Positions 45,521 to 54,674 of a stretch of 64,000 nucleotides of DNA are shown one piece after another; position 1 is the first letter of the stretch, and every line of letters starts with the position of its first letter. The position numbers were made by a program, and so were the translations under genes. The DNA comes from Thermohalobaculum sp039033215. Lineage in GTDB: Bacteria > Pseudomonadota > Alphaproteobacteria > Rhodobacterales > Rhodobacteraceae. The notes under the pieces were generated by a model. It had not been told where the DNA came from, ran no database searches, and worked only from the letters and a program-made list of their open reading frames with translations. The stretch lies in the NCBI GenBank assembly GCA_039033215.1, contig JBCCDA010000011.1, positions 1 to 64,000 on the forward strand, in the 5' to 3' direction.

Positions 45521-46698
45521 TGCTTCCCCTGTCCGGTGTCCGCGTCCTGGCGGTCGAGCAATACGGCGCAGGGCCGTTCGGCACCATGTTGCTGGCCGAT
45601 ATGGGTGCCGAGGTCATCAAGATCGAACCGCCAGGGGAAGGCGAGATGGCGCGCGGGGTGGGGCCGCATTTCCTAGAAGACGGCTCCAGCCAGTTCTTTC
45701 ACTCGTTCAACCGAAACAAGCACAGTTTGACGCTGGACCTCAAGGCGATGGAGGGTCGGGAGATCTTCCATCGGTTGGTTGCGGGCTCGGACGCCGTGCT
45801 CAACAACCTGCGCGGCAACCAGCCCGCTAAACTGGGCCTGACGTATGCCGACCTCGCGCCACAAAACCCACGGATTGTCTGTGCACACCTCTCGGCCTAT
45901 GGGCGTGACGGCGAACGAGCAGCATGGCCAGGTTTCGACTACCTGATGCAAGCTGAAGCGGGATACCTGAGCGTCACAGGTGAACCGGACGGGCCACCAG
46001 CGCGTTTCGGGCTTTCGGTCGTCGACATGATGACTGGGGTCATGGCGGCCTTCGGCTTGGCGTGTTCTGTGATCGGGGCGCGCGCCTCCGGCAAAGGGTT
46101 GGATGTCGACACGTCGCTGTTCGACACAGCGCTGCACAACGTGGGATATCTGGCAACGTGGTACCTGAACTCGGGCCACAACCAGGGGCGCGAGCCGATG
46201 GGAGCTCATCCGTCTCTGGTCCCGTCACAGCTCTACCCCACCGCCGACGGGCACATCTTCATCATGTGCAACAAGGAAGTGTTCTGGCCGGTCCTCGCAG
46301 AGAAGCTCGGCCATCCGGAATGGGGCACCGATCCGCGTTTCGTGCACTTCGCCGATCGGCTGCACAACCGGGAGGAACTCAACACGCTACTCACAGCCGA
46401 GTTCACAACCCGCCCAACGGCTGACTGGCTGGCGCATCTGCAGGGCCAGGTTCCCTGCGCTCCAGTACTGGACGTAAAAGGCGCGCTGGAGAATCCTTTC
46501 GTCGCGCATTCCGACCGGATTGCAGACTTCGACGGCTCGGCTCCCTTGCGTATGATCGGTTCGCCCTTGCGAGTCCCCGGTGAACAAATGCCGCGTCACG
46601 CGGCTCCGGAGCTTGGTTCGGACACTGAAAGGCTTCTCCTGGATCTTGGGTTTAACGCGGCCGACATTTTGGACCTTCGCAGACGTGGAGTGGTCTGA
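45520..46698 (+). CDS. Class III CoA-transferase (CaiB/BaiF family)
   Basis: A 392-residue family III CoA-transferase that moves CoA between acids, here likely activating the imported substrate. VRVLAVEQYGAGPFGTMLLADMGAEVIKIEPP is the N-terminal hallmark and the catalytic aspartate lies in FDYLMQAEAG (about residue 142). Length fits. It would supply the CoA ester used by the dehydrogenase and hydratase. A 255-base gap to the ABC binding protein may hold a second promoter. Confidence 0.93.
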   Translation: MLPLSGVRVLAVEQYGAGPFGTMLLADMGAEVIKIEPPGEGEMARGVGPHFLEDGSSQFFHSFNRNKHSLTLDLKAMEGREIFHRLVAGSDAVLNNLRGNQPAKLGLTYADLAPQNPRIVCAHLSAYGRDGERAAWPGFDYLMQAEAGYLSVTGEPDGPPARFGLSVVDMMTGVMAAFGLACSVIGARASGKGLDVDTSLFDTALHNVGYLATWYLNSGHNQGREPMGAHPSLVPSQLYPTADGHIFIMCNKEVFWPVLAEKLGHPEWGTDPRFVHFADRLHNREELNTLLTAEFTTRPTADWLAHLQGQVPCAPVLDVKGALENPFVAHSDRIADFDGSAPLRMIGSPLRVPGEQMPRHAAPELGSDTERLLLDLGFNAADILDLRRRGVV

Positions 46699-46953
46699 CG
46701 ACCGGCCCCTCGCAAAGCCCAGATCAGCTCTGACGCACAGGACAGCAGTACCCGGCAAAGCAGACCGTGCCGAGCAATCTCTTCCTCGGGCAACATCTGC
46801 TGTGGTCCAAGTGTCTGATGAAAAAACGGGCGTGCTCGCCTCTTTAGGCTATTTGGCCGTCATTCCCCGAGAATGATCACGCGCACGCCGGCAAGTTCGT
46901 TGACTCCTGACCCCGACGCTACACAGCTTTCGGAAACATGAGGAGGACACAAC

Positions 46954-47970
46954 ATGGCAATCCACACCCCGTTCTTGAAAGGTGCCGCGTTGGGGGCATT
47001 GCTCCTGACAGGTGTGCTGGCCGCGCCCGGACAGGCGCGGGCTGACGACACGATCAACTGCGTCTTCCCATTCTGGTTCGGCTTTGCGCCCGTCTTCGTC
47101 GCACAGAAGGAGGGGTTCTTCGAAGAGGAAGGACTGACCGTCAACACCGCCTTCGATAACGATCGGGCCAACGTGCTACCAGGGTTGGAGACCGGTGACA
47201 TCGACTGCACCATGCGCACTATCGGCGAAAGCATGGCGCGCCCGCGCACAACCGAAACCACCGGCACGATCATCGGGACCATCGACATCTCAGTCGGCGC
47301 AGACGGAGTCGTCGCCGGTCCCGGGATCGAGACGGTGGAAGACCTGATCGGCAAGACCTTCGCGGGTGAGATCAACCACCCGGGTACCGTACTGGTGCAA
47401 TACGCGCTGTCTGAGATGGGCAAATCCATCAAGGACCTCGACCTGAGGCTGATCGCCACCGACGACTCTGTTGCTGTTTTCGAGGATGACGACATTGCGG
47501 CAGTCGCCACCTGGGAGCCGATGTTGAGTACCATCGTGAAGGGCACATCTCGCACGGGCTCGAAGGTGCTGATCTCATCGGCGGACTACGAAGGCCTGAT
47601 CACCGACATCATACTGGTGAACACCCAGGACTTGAATGCCAACCCCGAGAAGTACGCAAAGTTTCTGCGGGGGATTTACCGTGCGATCGACCTCTACGTT
47701 GCAGACCCTGACAAGTTCATCGCGCTGTCGGCGGGCGAGTTCTCTGTCCCGGACGCCGAGATGAAAGAGGCGTTAGAGGGCGTGAAGTACACAACTTACG
47801 AAGAGACGCTCGCCTACATGCCCTCAGACGGCAACGGCAAGCTGAAGGAGGTGCTGGATGCGTTCAACGAGATCAACATCTCGCTGGATCTTCAGGACCA
47901 GGCCCTTCCTTATGCCCCTTATGTGGATAGTTCCCTTCTTCCCGGGCTCTTTGACGGCAAAACCCGCTGA
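46954..47970 (+). CDS. ABC transporter substrate-binding protein, NMT1/SsuA-like
   Basis: A 338-residue periplasmic protein with a signal peptide ending PGQARA. The mature start FPFWFGFAPVFVAQKEGFFEEEGL is typical of NMT1/TauA/SsuA proteins, which bind taurine, sulfonates, pyrimidines or aromatic acids. A GAGGAGG site precedes the ATG. The permease and ATPase genes follow directly. In this context the ligand is probably the acid handled by the upstream enzymes, which is inference. Confidence 0.9.
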   Translation: MAIHTPFLKGAALGALLLTGVLAAPGQARADDTINCVFPFWFGFAPVFVAQKEGFFEEEGLTVNTAFDNDRANVLPGLETGDIDCTMRTIGESMARPRTTETTGTIIGTIDISVGADGVVAGPGIETVEDLIGKTFAGEINHPGTVLVQYALSEMGKSIKDLDLRLIATDDSVAVFEDDDIAAVATWEPMLSTIVKGTSRTGSKVLISSADYEGLITDIILVNTQDLNANPEKYAKFLRGIYRAIDLYVADPDKFIALSAGEFSVPDAEMKEALEGVKYTTYEETLAYMPSDGNGKLKEVLDAFNEINISLDLQDQALPYAPYVDSSLLPGLFDGKTR

Positions 47971-47988
47971 TGACCTGACGCCGCGGTC

Positions 47989-48771
47989 ATGAGACTGCTT
48001 GGCTTTCGCACAACTCTGCCCCGTCGGATCGAGGTCATACTCGGCCTGGCGGGTTTGGCGTTTTTCCTCGGCCTATGGCATGTCACGGCGATCTCAGGGG
48101 TGATCAAGCCGCAGTTTCTGCCGACGCCCTGGGCTGTCGTAGAGGCGTTCGTACGCCTCTTTACAGAACGCAACTTCGCCGCCGACATCGTGATCAGCAT
48201 TGGGCGCGTGTGGGCTGCGTTCGCCCTATCGGTCATCATCGCCTTGCCGCTCGGTCTGATGATGTCGTCCTACAGGGCCGTCGGCGCGACGCTGGAACCC
48301 TTCGTCGACTTCGTTCGCTACCTGCCCGTGCCCGCCCTGGTGCCGCTGTTGATCATATGGTTTGGGGTGGGCGAGGCGTCGAAGATCGCGGTTCTCTGGA
48401 TGGGCACGTTCTTCCAGCTGCTACTGCTGGTGACAGACGATACCAAGCGGGTGCCCGGAGAATACGTCGAATCCGGCTTCACGCTGGGCGCCAACCAATG
48501 GCAGATCATTCGCGACATCATCGTTCCAGCCTCACTGCCGAGCATTGTCGACAACCTTAGGATCACGCTGGGCTGGTGTTGGACCTATCTGATCATAGCG
48601 GAGATCGTGGCGGCCTCCTCCGGGGTCGGTCATGTTATCTGGTCACTCAGGCGCTTTGTGAAGACACCCGAGGTAATGGCCGGTATCGTCGCAATCGGCA
48701 TTATCGGCCTCTTGACCGATCAGGCCTTCCGCTACGCGCACAAGCGTTGGTTCCGCTATCAGGGTCGGTGA
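47989..48771 (+). CDS. ABC transporter permease, TauC/SsuC-like
   Basis: A 260-residue permease with about six hydrophobic segments. The EAA loop reads ESGFTLGANQWQIIRDIIVPASLP near residue 160, and VRYLPVPALVPLLIIWFGVGE near 105 is a family landmark. It has its stop overlapping the ATPase start (TGATG). Confidence 0.93.
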   Translation: MRLLGFRTTLPRRIEVILGLAGLAFFLGLWHVTAISGVIKPQFLPTPWAVVEAFVRLFTERNFAADIVISIGRVWAAFALSVIIALPLGLMMSSYRAVGATLEPFVDFVRYLPVPALVPLLIIWFGVGEASKIAVLWMGTFFQLLLLVTDDTKRVPGEYVESGFTLGANQWQIIRDIIVPASLPSIVDNLRITLGWCWTYLIIAEIVAASSGVGHVIWSLRRFVKTPEVMAGIVAIGIIGLLTDQAFRYAHKRWFRYQGR

Positions 48772-49574
48772 TGTTTCTGTCGATCGAGAACGTGTCCAAG
48801 ACCTATCGCACCGATGGCGTTGCAACAGAGGTGCTGACGCCCCTGTCGCTGGGGATTGAGCGGGGAGAGATCGTCACCTTCCTCGGCCCATCTGGCTGCG
48901 GAAAGACGACGCTCATGCGAATGGTCGGAGGACTAGAGAGCATCGAGGCTGGGCAGATCAGGCTCGGTGGCGCGGTGCTTGGTGGGCCGGACCGGCGCCG
49001 GGGCATGGTCTTCCAGTCCTATGCCGCGTTCCCCTGGTTGACGGTGCGGGGCAACGTCGCCTTCCCCCTGAAGTACCGTGACGACCTGACCGCAGCCCGT
49101 AAGTCCGAGATCGTCAATCAGTACCTCGAGATGGTGGGACTGGCGGCGTTCGCGGACGCCTACACGAACCGGATTTCCGGCGGCATGCGACAGCGGGTGG
49201 CGATCGCACGGACGCTCGCCTCCGATCCCGACGTTCTGCTGATGGACGAGCCGTTTGGTGCTCTCGATGCGCTGACGCGGGAACACCTGCAGCAGCAGCT
49301 CCTTCAGATCAACGCTGAGGAGGAGAAAACGGCGATTTTCGTCACCCACGACGTCGAGGAGGCGATCCTTCTCGCGCACCGTGTTGTGATCTTCTCGGCA
49401 AGGCCCGCGCGGATCATCTCGGTAGTTGACGTCAACGCCCGGCTGAACGGGGCGCCACGGGACCAGCATGTGCGACAGCTCACGGGCTTCCAGACGTTGC
49501 GTGCCGAGATCCAAGAGATCATCCGCGGCGAGTACAGCCGTGCGAGCCAGGCCGAGGCTGCCAATGCAAGTTGA
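48771..49574 (+). CDS. ABC transporter ATP-binding protein, TauB/SsuB-like
   Basis: A 267-residue ATPase: Walker A GPSGCGKTT, Q-loop MVFQSYAAFPWLTV, signature ISGGMRQRV, Walker B LLMDEPFGALD, switch FVTHDVEEA. It pairs with the NMT1-type binding protein and permease. Its last codons overlap the first SDR gene start by 11 bases. Confidence 0.95.
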   Translation: MFLSIENVSKTYRTDGVATEVLTPLSLGIERGEIVTFLGPSGCGKTTLMRMVGGLESIEAGQIRLGGAVLGGPDRRRGMVFQSYAAFPWLTVRGNVAFPLKYRDDLTAARKSEIVNQYLEMVGLAAFADAYTNRISGGMRQRVAIARTLASDPDVLLMDEPFGALDALTREHLQQQLLQINAEEEKTAIFVTHDVEEAILLAHRVVIFSARPARIISVVDVNARLNGAPRDQHVRQLTGFQTLRAEIQEIIRGEYSRASQAEAANAS

Positions 49575-50337
49575 CCTGGACAGCAAGCACGTGCTGGTGA
49601 CCGGCGGGAACAAGGGGCTCGGCCTCGGAGTCGTGAGAGGATACCTGGACGCGGGTGCGAACATGACCATCGTGGGGGTCGAGGCAGATGTGCCCGAGGT
49701 CGCGGACAAACTGTCGGACACCTGTCAGAGGCGCGTCAGGGGCCTGAAGTGCGACATTGCAGATCTCGCGGCGGTGCAGACAATGGCGGCCGAGATCGGG
49801 CCCATCGATGTGCTCATCAACAACGCGGGGCTTGAGCTTATCACCCCAATCGATGACCCTGACCCTTCGGTTGATGCAACCTTTCGCCGGATCATCGAGA
49901 TCAATGTGATCGGCACGTTCTCGGTCACCCGGGCGCTCTTGCCGCGGATCAGGGATGGCGGACGGATCATCAACACCGCCTCAATGTGGGGCAAGACGGC
50001 GGTCGCCGAGTTCTCGGCGTACTGCGCATCCAAGCATGCGGTGATCGGGTTAACGCGTTCTTTAGCACAGGAGCTGGCGCCGCGACGGATCTCGGTCAAC
50101 GCAGTCTGCCCGGGCTGGGTCCGAACCGAAGCCTCGATGCGCTCGCTGGCCGAGATGTCGCGACGTACGGGCCGCACAGAGGACGACCTGCTGGCCGAGA
50201 TCACCGGCGCGCAGGCCTTTGACGGTCTTATGGAACCTGGAGACATGGCGGCAATGTATCTGTTTCTCGGTTCAAGTGCGGCAGCGAACATCACCGGGCA
50301 GGCCTTCACCGTGGACCGCGGGGAGTTGATGCAATGA
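49564..50337 (+). CDS. Short-chain dehydrogenase/reductase
   Basis: A 257-residue SDR. NAD(P) motif TGGNKGLGLG, NNAG, catalytic serine in INTASMWGK and the YxxxK pair in YCASKHA are all present, with a typical C-terminal VDRGE. It probably oxidises the hydroxyacyl product of the operon or reduces a ketone. It overlaps the ATPase end and the next SDR start, so it is translationally coupled to both. Confidence 0.93.
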   Translation: MQVDLDSKHVLVTGGNKGLGLGVVRGYLDAGANMTIVGVEADVPEVADKLSDTCQRRVRGLKCDIADLAAVQTMAAEIGPIDVLINNAGLELITPIDDPDPSVDATFRRIIEINVIGTFSVTRALLPRIRDGGRIINTASMWGKTAVAEFSAYCASKHAVIGLTRSLAQELAPRRISVNAVCPGWVRTEASMRSLAEMSRRTGRTEDDLLAEITGAQAFDGLMEPGDMAAMYLFLGSSAAANITGQAFTVDRGELMQ

Positions 50338-51050
50338 CGTTTGCCGGTAGGAGGGTTCTGATCACCGGGCCCGCCAGCGGAATTGGTCGCGCAACCGCTT
50401 TGGCATTCGCGCAACAAGGCGCTCGGCTGGTGTTGGCTGACGTGGGCGATATGGAGCCGACCATTGCTGAGCTCCCTGGCTCAACCACGGTCACCGCCAT
50501 GCGCTGCGATGTCTCGACCCCAGCAAGCGTGGACGCACTCTATGCCAAGGCCGGTCCGGTGGACATCGCCGTGAACTGCGCCGGTATCTTGGTGGGCGGC
50601 ACAATCACCGAGATGACCGCCGAATCCTTCGACCGCCAGATCAACGTGAACCTGCGCGGGTCGTTCCTGATCGCTCAGGGAGCCGTGAGGGCCATGCCGC
50701 AGGGCGGGCGCCTTATCCTGATCGCGTCAGAGCTGGCGCATCTTGGCAGGGCCGGGGCGTCTGCCTACTGCGCGTCAAAGGCTGGCGTGATCGGACTGGT
50801 ACGTGCGCTGGCCCGTGAATGTGCGCCCGGCATTCTGGTCAATGCCGTCGCGCCCGGGCCGATTGATACGCCCATGCTCGACATCCCCACCATGACGCCC
50901 GAAAAACTAGCCGCAGAGACAGCCAACCCGCTTGGTCGCGTCGGGCAGCCCGAGGAGGTTGCCGCTGCAATCCTGTTTCTTGCAGGACCAGGTGGCAGCC
51001 TGATGACCGGTCAGACGATTTGCCCAAGTGGTGGCGCCGTAATGCTATGA
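50334..51050 (+). CDS. Short-chain dehydrogenase/reductase
   Basis: A 238-residue SDR with TGPASGIG, NCAG, LIASELAHLG and YCASKAG. The glycine-rich motif has proline in second place (TGPASGIG), minor. It differs clearly from the preceding SDR, so the two likely act on different steps or partners. It is the last gene of the operon, which begins at the MaoC gene 7.9 kb upstream. Confidence 0.92.
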   Translation: MTFAGRRVLITGPASGIGRATALAFAQQGARLVLADVGDMEPTIAELPGSTTVTAMRCDVSTPASVDALYAKAGPVDIAVNCAGILVGGTITEMTAESFDRQINVNLRGSFLIAQGAVRAMPQGGRLILIASELAHLGRAGASAYCASKAGVIGLVRALARECAPGILVNAVAPGPIDTPMLDIPTMTPEKLAAETANPLGRVGQPEEVAAAILFLAGPGGSLMTGQTICPSGGAVML

Positions 51051-51356
51051 ATCCATGTGAGGGACAGCGGATACGCCGGCGCTCGCTGCCCGCTCCTCCA
51101 CCGGAGATGCGTCTGCGGCATGGCGGGCGGCAAGTCGGGCACTACGATCCATCACAAACAAGTACTGCCTGATTAGCGGTCATGTCGGTTCAGAAACCGA
51201 AATATTGCCCAAACAATGAACGGTTATGGAAGAGCTGGTGCGAAGATGGGCAAATGACTTGTCGATCGTCCTTGCACCATCTTCCTAGGGTGTCATAGCG
51301 TTTGGCTGGCGGCTGCCTCTTCGGCACGACGCCAGAAACTGCTGACAGGGGGCATC
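51051..51356. other. Intergenic region before the TRAP operon
   Basis: A 306-base gap without a gene. Just after the SDR stop an imperfect stem (CAGCG/CGCTG with flanking GGG/CCC) may be a terminator. At 51185-51200, TCGGTT-CAGA-AACCGA is a perfect six-base hairpin or operator. A CAGGGGG site lies just before the TRAP binding-protein ATG. Confidence 0.45.
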
Positions 51357-52457
51357 ATGTTTCGACACCTTAAGAATGTAGGGCACAGTCTCGCACTGGG
51401 TCTTTCACTAGTACTGTCTGGGGCGACCGTCGCCGCTGCGCAGGACACCTTCCAAATGCGGGTCCAAACCGCGATCCCATCTGGTGCAATGTCGTTTGAG
51501 ATGCTCGAGCGGTTTGCCGAGCGCATTGACACAATGTCGGGTGGTCGGCTGAAGGTGCGGGTGCTCGCCTCGGGTGCAGTTGTGCCCTCGCAACAGATCC
51601 TCGAAGCCGTTGACACTGGTCTCATCGAAGCTGGCTTCGCCTGGCCTCAGTTCTGGTCGGGCAAGAACTCTGCGACCGCCCTGTTCAGCAACACGCCGGT
51701 TTGGCCGCGGGCTGGACTTGATCAGCTGACGCATCTCGCGTGGATGTACGAGGGCGGCGGACAGGAGCTTTACACTGAGCTCCTACAAGAGGTGATCGGG
51801 GTAAACGTGGTGTCGTTCTTCGTTACGCCGTCCGGCTGGCAGCCCTTGGGATGGTTCAAAGGTCCGCTCGCGGGCATTGAGCAGTTCCGAAGCATCAAGT
51901 ACCGCTCACCCCCAGGCATTGCGGGAAAGATCTTCCAGGAGGCGGGCATTTCTGCGGTGTTCATGCCCGGCTCGGAGATTTTGCCAGCGGCCGAACGCGG
52001 CGTGATTGACGCTGCTGAGTGGATCAACCCTGTCGAAGACCTTCCATTCGGTTTTCACCAGGTGTTTGATCACTACTACCTTGCTTCCATGCACCAGTTT
52101 GTCGACGTCGGTGAGATTGTGGTGAACGGTGATTTCTGGGCAAGCTTGCCCCCAGATCTCCAGGAGATGGTCCGCGTTGCAGCGCGCGCTACGATCATCG
52201 ACACCTACATGGCCGATATCGCGCGAAATGCGGCAGCCATCGAGACCTTGAGAAGTGAGCACGGCGTCACCGTGGCGCCAACCCCTGCGGACATCCACAA
52301 CGCGTTGATGGAGGCTGGCGGCGTCGTGCTTGAGAAGGGAGCGGCGGAGAACCCGTTCTTCAAGAGGGTTGTCGAACATCAGGAAGCGTTTGCCGATAAG
52401 GTCAAACCCTCTTGGGGCGCGGTGCTCAAGATATATGGAGATCTTGAGGTCGAGTGA
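51357..52457 (+). CDS. TRAP transporter substrate-binding protein, DctP family
   Basis: A 366-residue periplasmic receptor of a TRAP transporter, driven by ion gradients and used for carboxylates. It has a signal peptide ending ATVAAAQ, mature start FQMRVQTAIPSGAM, and the long conserved YRSPPGIAGKIFQEAG and GEIVVNGDFWASLP, resembling the TakP-like (2-oxo acid-binding) branch. Which acid is bound cannot be read. It is followed by the two membrane subunits. Confidence 0.92.
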   Translation: MFRHLKNVGHSLALGLSLVLSGATVAAAQDTFQMRVQTAIPSGAMSFEMLERFAERIDTMSGGRLKVRVLASGAVVPSQQILEAVDTGLIEAGFAWPQFWSGKNSATALFSNTPVWPRAGLDQLTHLAWMYEGGGQELYTELLQEVIGVNVVSFFVTPSGWQPLGWFKGPLAGIEQFRSIKYRSPPGIAGKIFQEAGISAVFMPGSEILPAAERGVIDAAEWINPVEDLPFGFHQVFDHYYLASMHQFVDVGEIVVNGDFWASLPPDLQEMVRVAARATIIDTYMADIARNAAAIETLRSEHGVTVAPTPADIHNALMEAGGVVLEKGAAENPFFKRVVEHQEAFADKVKPSWGAVLKIYGDLEVE

Positions 52458-52503
52458 CGGAAGTAGTCGGGCTTCGCTTAAGGCCGCCCGACGATCATCT
52501 GAC

Positions 52504-52534
52504 GCGCAGCTGTGTGATAGCCACGCAGCTGCGC
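52504..52534 (+). other. Intercistronic hairpin between binding protein and membrane subunit
   Basis: GCGCAGCTG pairs with CAGCTGCGC across a 13-base loop, in the 160-base space between the receptor and small-subunit genes. It probably stabilises the receptor message or lowers read-through; no T-run is present. Confidence 0.55.
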
Positions 52535-52617
52535 ACCTCACATTGAATTCGGACACGCCTCTGGTGTTGAAACGTGGCGTTTCGGCGGTGAAGCCGCGCT
52601 CATGGGGATGACACACA

Positions 52618-53208
52618 ATGAACCCCGCACCAACGACCTCCGATCATCCTCTACAAGACCAACCGATCGAGACGCCGCCTCCAGGACCTGGATGGTCTGC
52701 GCTTGAGAAGGTCACGAAGACGATTGATTCCATTTCCGAGTGGTCGGGGCGAATCGCCAGTTTTCTGATCATCGGTCTGATTGTGACGATGGTCTACGAG
52801 GTAGTAGCCCGGTATTTCTTTGCCAGCCCAACAATCTGGGCGAGTGACATGACCTACATGCTATATGGGTCAATGTTCATGCTGGGGGCTGCGTATACAC
52901 TCCGCCACCGCGGCCACATTCGGACAGACTTTCTGTACGGTAACTTCCCGGTTCGCGTCCAAGGCGCAATCGACACAGTCGCGTATCTGTTGCTGTTTCT
53001 GCCCGCCATTACGTTTTTTCTCTGGTACGGCTGGCAGTCCTTCTACTCATCATGGCAGCTGGGCGAGCGGGCGATCACGAGCCCATGGGCGCCTGTGATC
53101 TACCCGTTCAGGGCAGTCCTTCCAATCACCGCGGTGTTGCTCATCCTCCAAGGCGTCTCAGAGAGCCTGAAGAGCATTCATGCCGTCGTCTACGCGAGAT
53201 GGCCATGA
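52618..53208 (+). CDS. TRAP transporter small membrane subunit (DctQ family)
   Basis: A 196-residue four-helix protein. After a hydrophilic 45-residue N-terminus, helices occur at about 58-78, 82-100, 118-135 and 163-185, with DMTYMLYGSMFMLGAAYTLRHRGHIRTDF as the family landmark. Its stop overlaps the large-subunit start by four bases (ATGA). Confidence 0.93.
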   Translation: MNPAPTTSDHPLQDQPIETPPPGPGWSALEKVTKTIDSISEWSGRIASFLIIGLIVTMVYEVVARYFFASPTIWASDMTYMLYGSMFMLGAAYTLRHRGHIRTDFLYGNFPVRVQGAIDTVAYLLLFLPAITFFLWYGWQSFYSSWQLGERAITSPWAPVIYPFRAVLPITAVLLILQGVSESLKSIHAVVYARWP

Positions 53209-54524
53209 GTCCGGAAATCCTGGGGCTTTACCTGCTCGCCGGGCTGTTCGTGCTGATCCTATTCGGCTTTCCAATCGCCTTCACGTTGATCTTTGTTGCG
53301 GGAATTGCTGGCCTGATTGGCATCGGTCACGGCGTTTTTCAAATGATGGTCGTGCAGTTCGAGCACACCATGGAGATCTCAACGCTCGCGGCCATTCCGC
53401 TGTTCGTCTTCATGGGTCTGATCCTCGAGCGAGCATCCCTCATGGATCGCTTGTTCGGGGCTTTCCGGCTCTTGTTTGCGCCGCTGAATGGCTCGTTGTA
53501 CTTGGCCGTCATTCTGACCGCTGCGGTGTTTGCGATGGCGACAGGCATTGTCGGGGCATCGGTGACCGTTATCGGATTAATGGCCGGTAAGCTGATGATC
53601 CGGGCCGGTTACGACGCGCGGCTATCCGCTGGTGCGATTGCCGCCGGAGGTACGCTAGGCATTCTCATCCCGCCCAGCATCATGCTGGTTGTTCTGGGGC
53701 CTATCCTGCGTGTGTCGATCTTGGAGCTCTTTGCCGCCGCGGTAATTCCCGGCTTGATGCTCGCCACGCTCTTCACAGTCTACTGCATAGCTCGGTGCTA
53801 CTTTCAACCGCATCTTGGGCCAGCATTGCCGGTTGAAGAACGGGCACCATCAACCATGCACGTTGTTCGCGAGTTCGCCATTGGCGTCATTCCGCTTTCG
53901 GTGGTGATCGCCGCAACGCTTGGAAGCATTCTGGCCGGGTTGGCGACACCAACAGAGGCAGCTGGCATGGGAGCGTTCGGCGCAATCCTGCTCACCTTGG
54001 CCTATCGACGCATGACATGGGAAAAGTTCCGCGGCGCGATGATGCAGACACTGCAGACCTCCAGCATGGTGCTCGTGCTCATTGCCGCGGCAAACTTCTT
54101 TGGCGCGGTCTTCTCCCTTCTAGGAACGCCCTTTCTCATCACGGAGTGGTTGCTTGATTTGGGCCTCTCCAACATCAAGCTGCTGTTTCTGCTCATGATG
54201 ATGATGTTTCTGCTAGGCTGGTTCCTGGATTGGGCACCGATCGTGTTGATCTTCATTCCCGTGATGTTCCCGGTGATCCAAGAGCTCGACGTCAACATGG
54301 TCTGGTTCGGCGCAATGGTTGCGGTCTGCCTGCAGACGGCGTGGTTATCTCCCCCCGTTGCCCTGTCGGCATACTTTTTGAAAGGCGTTATGCCCGAATG
54401 GGAACTCAAGGACATCTATCTGGGTATGGTGCAGTTTCTTGGGTTGCAGCTCACTGGCCTGCTTCTGCTCGCCGTATTCCCACAGATCGCACTTTGGTTG
54501 CCCAGCGTGCTTCTTGGTCGCTAG
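53205..54524 (+). CDS. TRAP transporter large membrane subunit (DctM family)
   Basis: A 439-residue polytopic protein with about 12 hydrophobic segments. ATGIVGASVTVIGLMAGKLM and GGTLGILIPPSIMLVVLGP (residues about 105-175) and GLATPTEAAGMGAFGA are family landmarks. ATG at 53205 overlaps the small-subunit stop; an ATG at 53199 is possible. It completes the transporter and is convergent with a PrpD-family gene. Confidence 0.95.
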   Translation: MSPEILGLYLLAGLFVLILFGFPIAFTLIFVAGIAGLIGIGHGVFQMMVVQFEHTMEISTLAAIPLFVFMGLILERASLMDRLFGAFRLLFAPLNGSLYLAVILTAAVFAMATGIVGASVTVIGLMAGKLMIRAGYDARLSAGAIAAGGTLGILIPPSIMLVVLGPILRVSILELFAAAVIPGLMLATLFTVYCIARCYFQPHLGPALPVEERAPSTMHVVREFAIGVIPLSVVIAATLGSILAGLATPTEAAGMGAFGAILLTLAYRRMTWEKFRGAMMQTLQTSSMVLVLIAAANFFGAVFSLLGTPFLITEWLLDLGLSNIKLLFLLMMMMFLLGWFLDWAPIVLIFIPVMFPVIQELDVNMVWFGAMVAVCLQTAWLSPPVALSAYFLKGVMPEWELKDIYLGMVQFLGLQLTGLLLLAVFPQIALWLPSVLLGR

Positions 54525-54674
54525 CTATGGCGCGTTCGGCCGTCCTGACCAGGCCCACCACAGGCAGCGGGTTGGTTCTTCGAATACTGAGCGTTCGGCT
54601 TCCAAACAACCTGAACTGCCGGCATCACGACTAGGGATCAAACGACCCAGTCTTGCGATTATTCGTGAGGCGCC

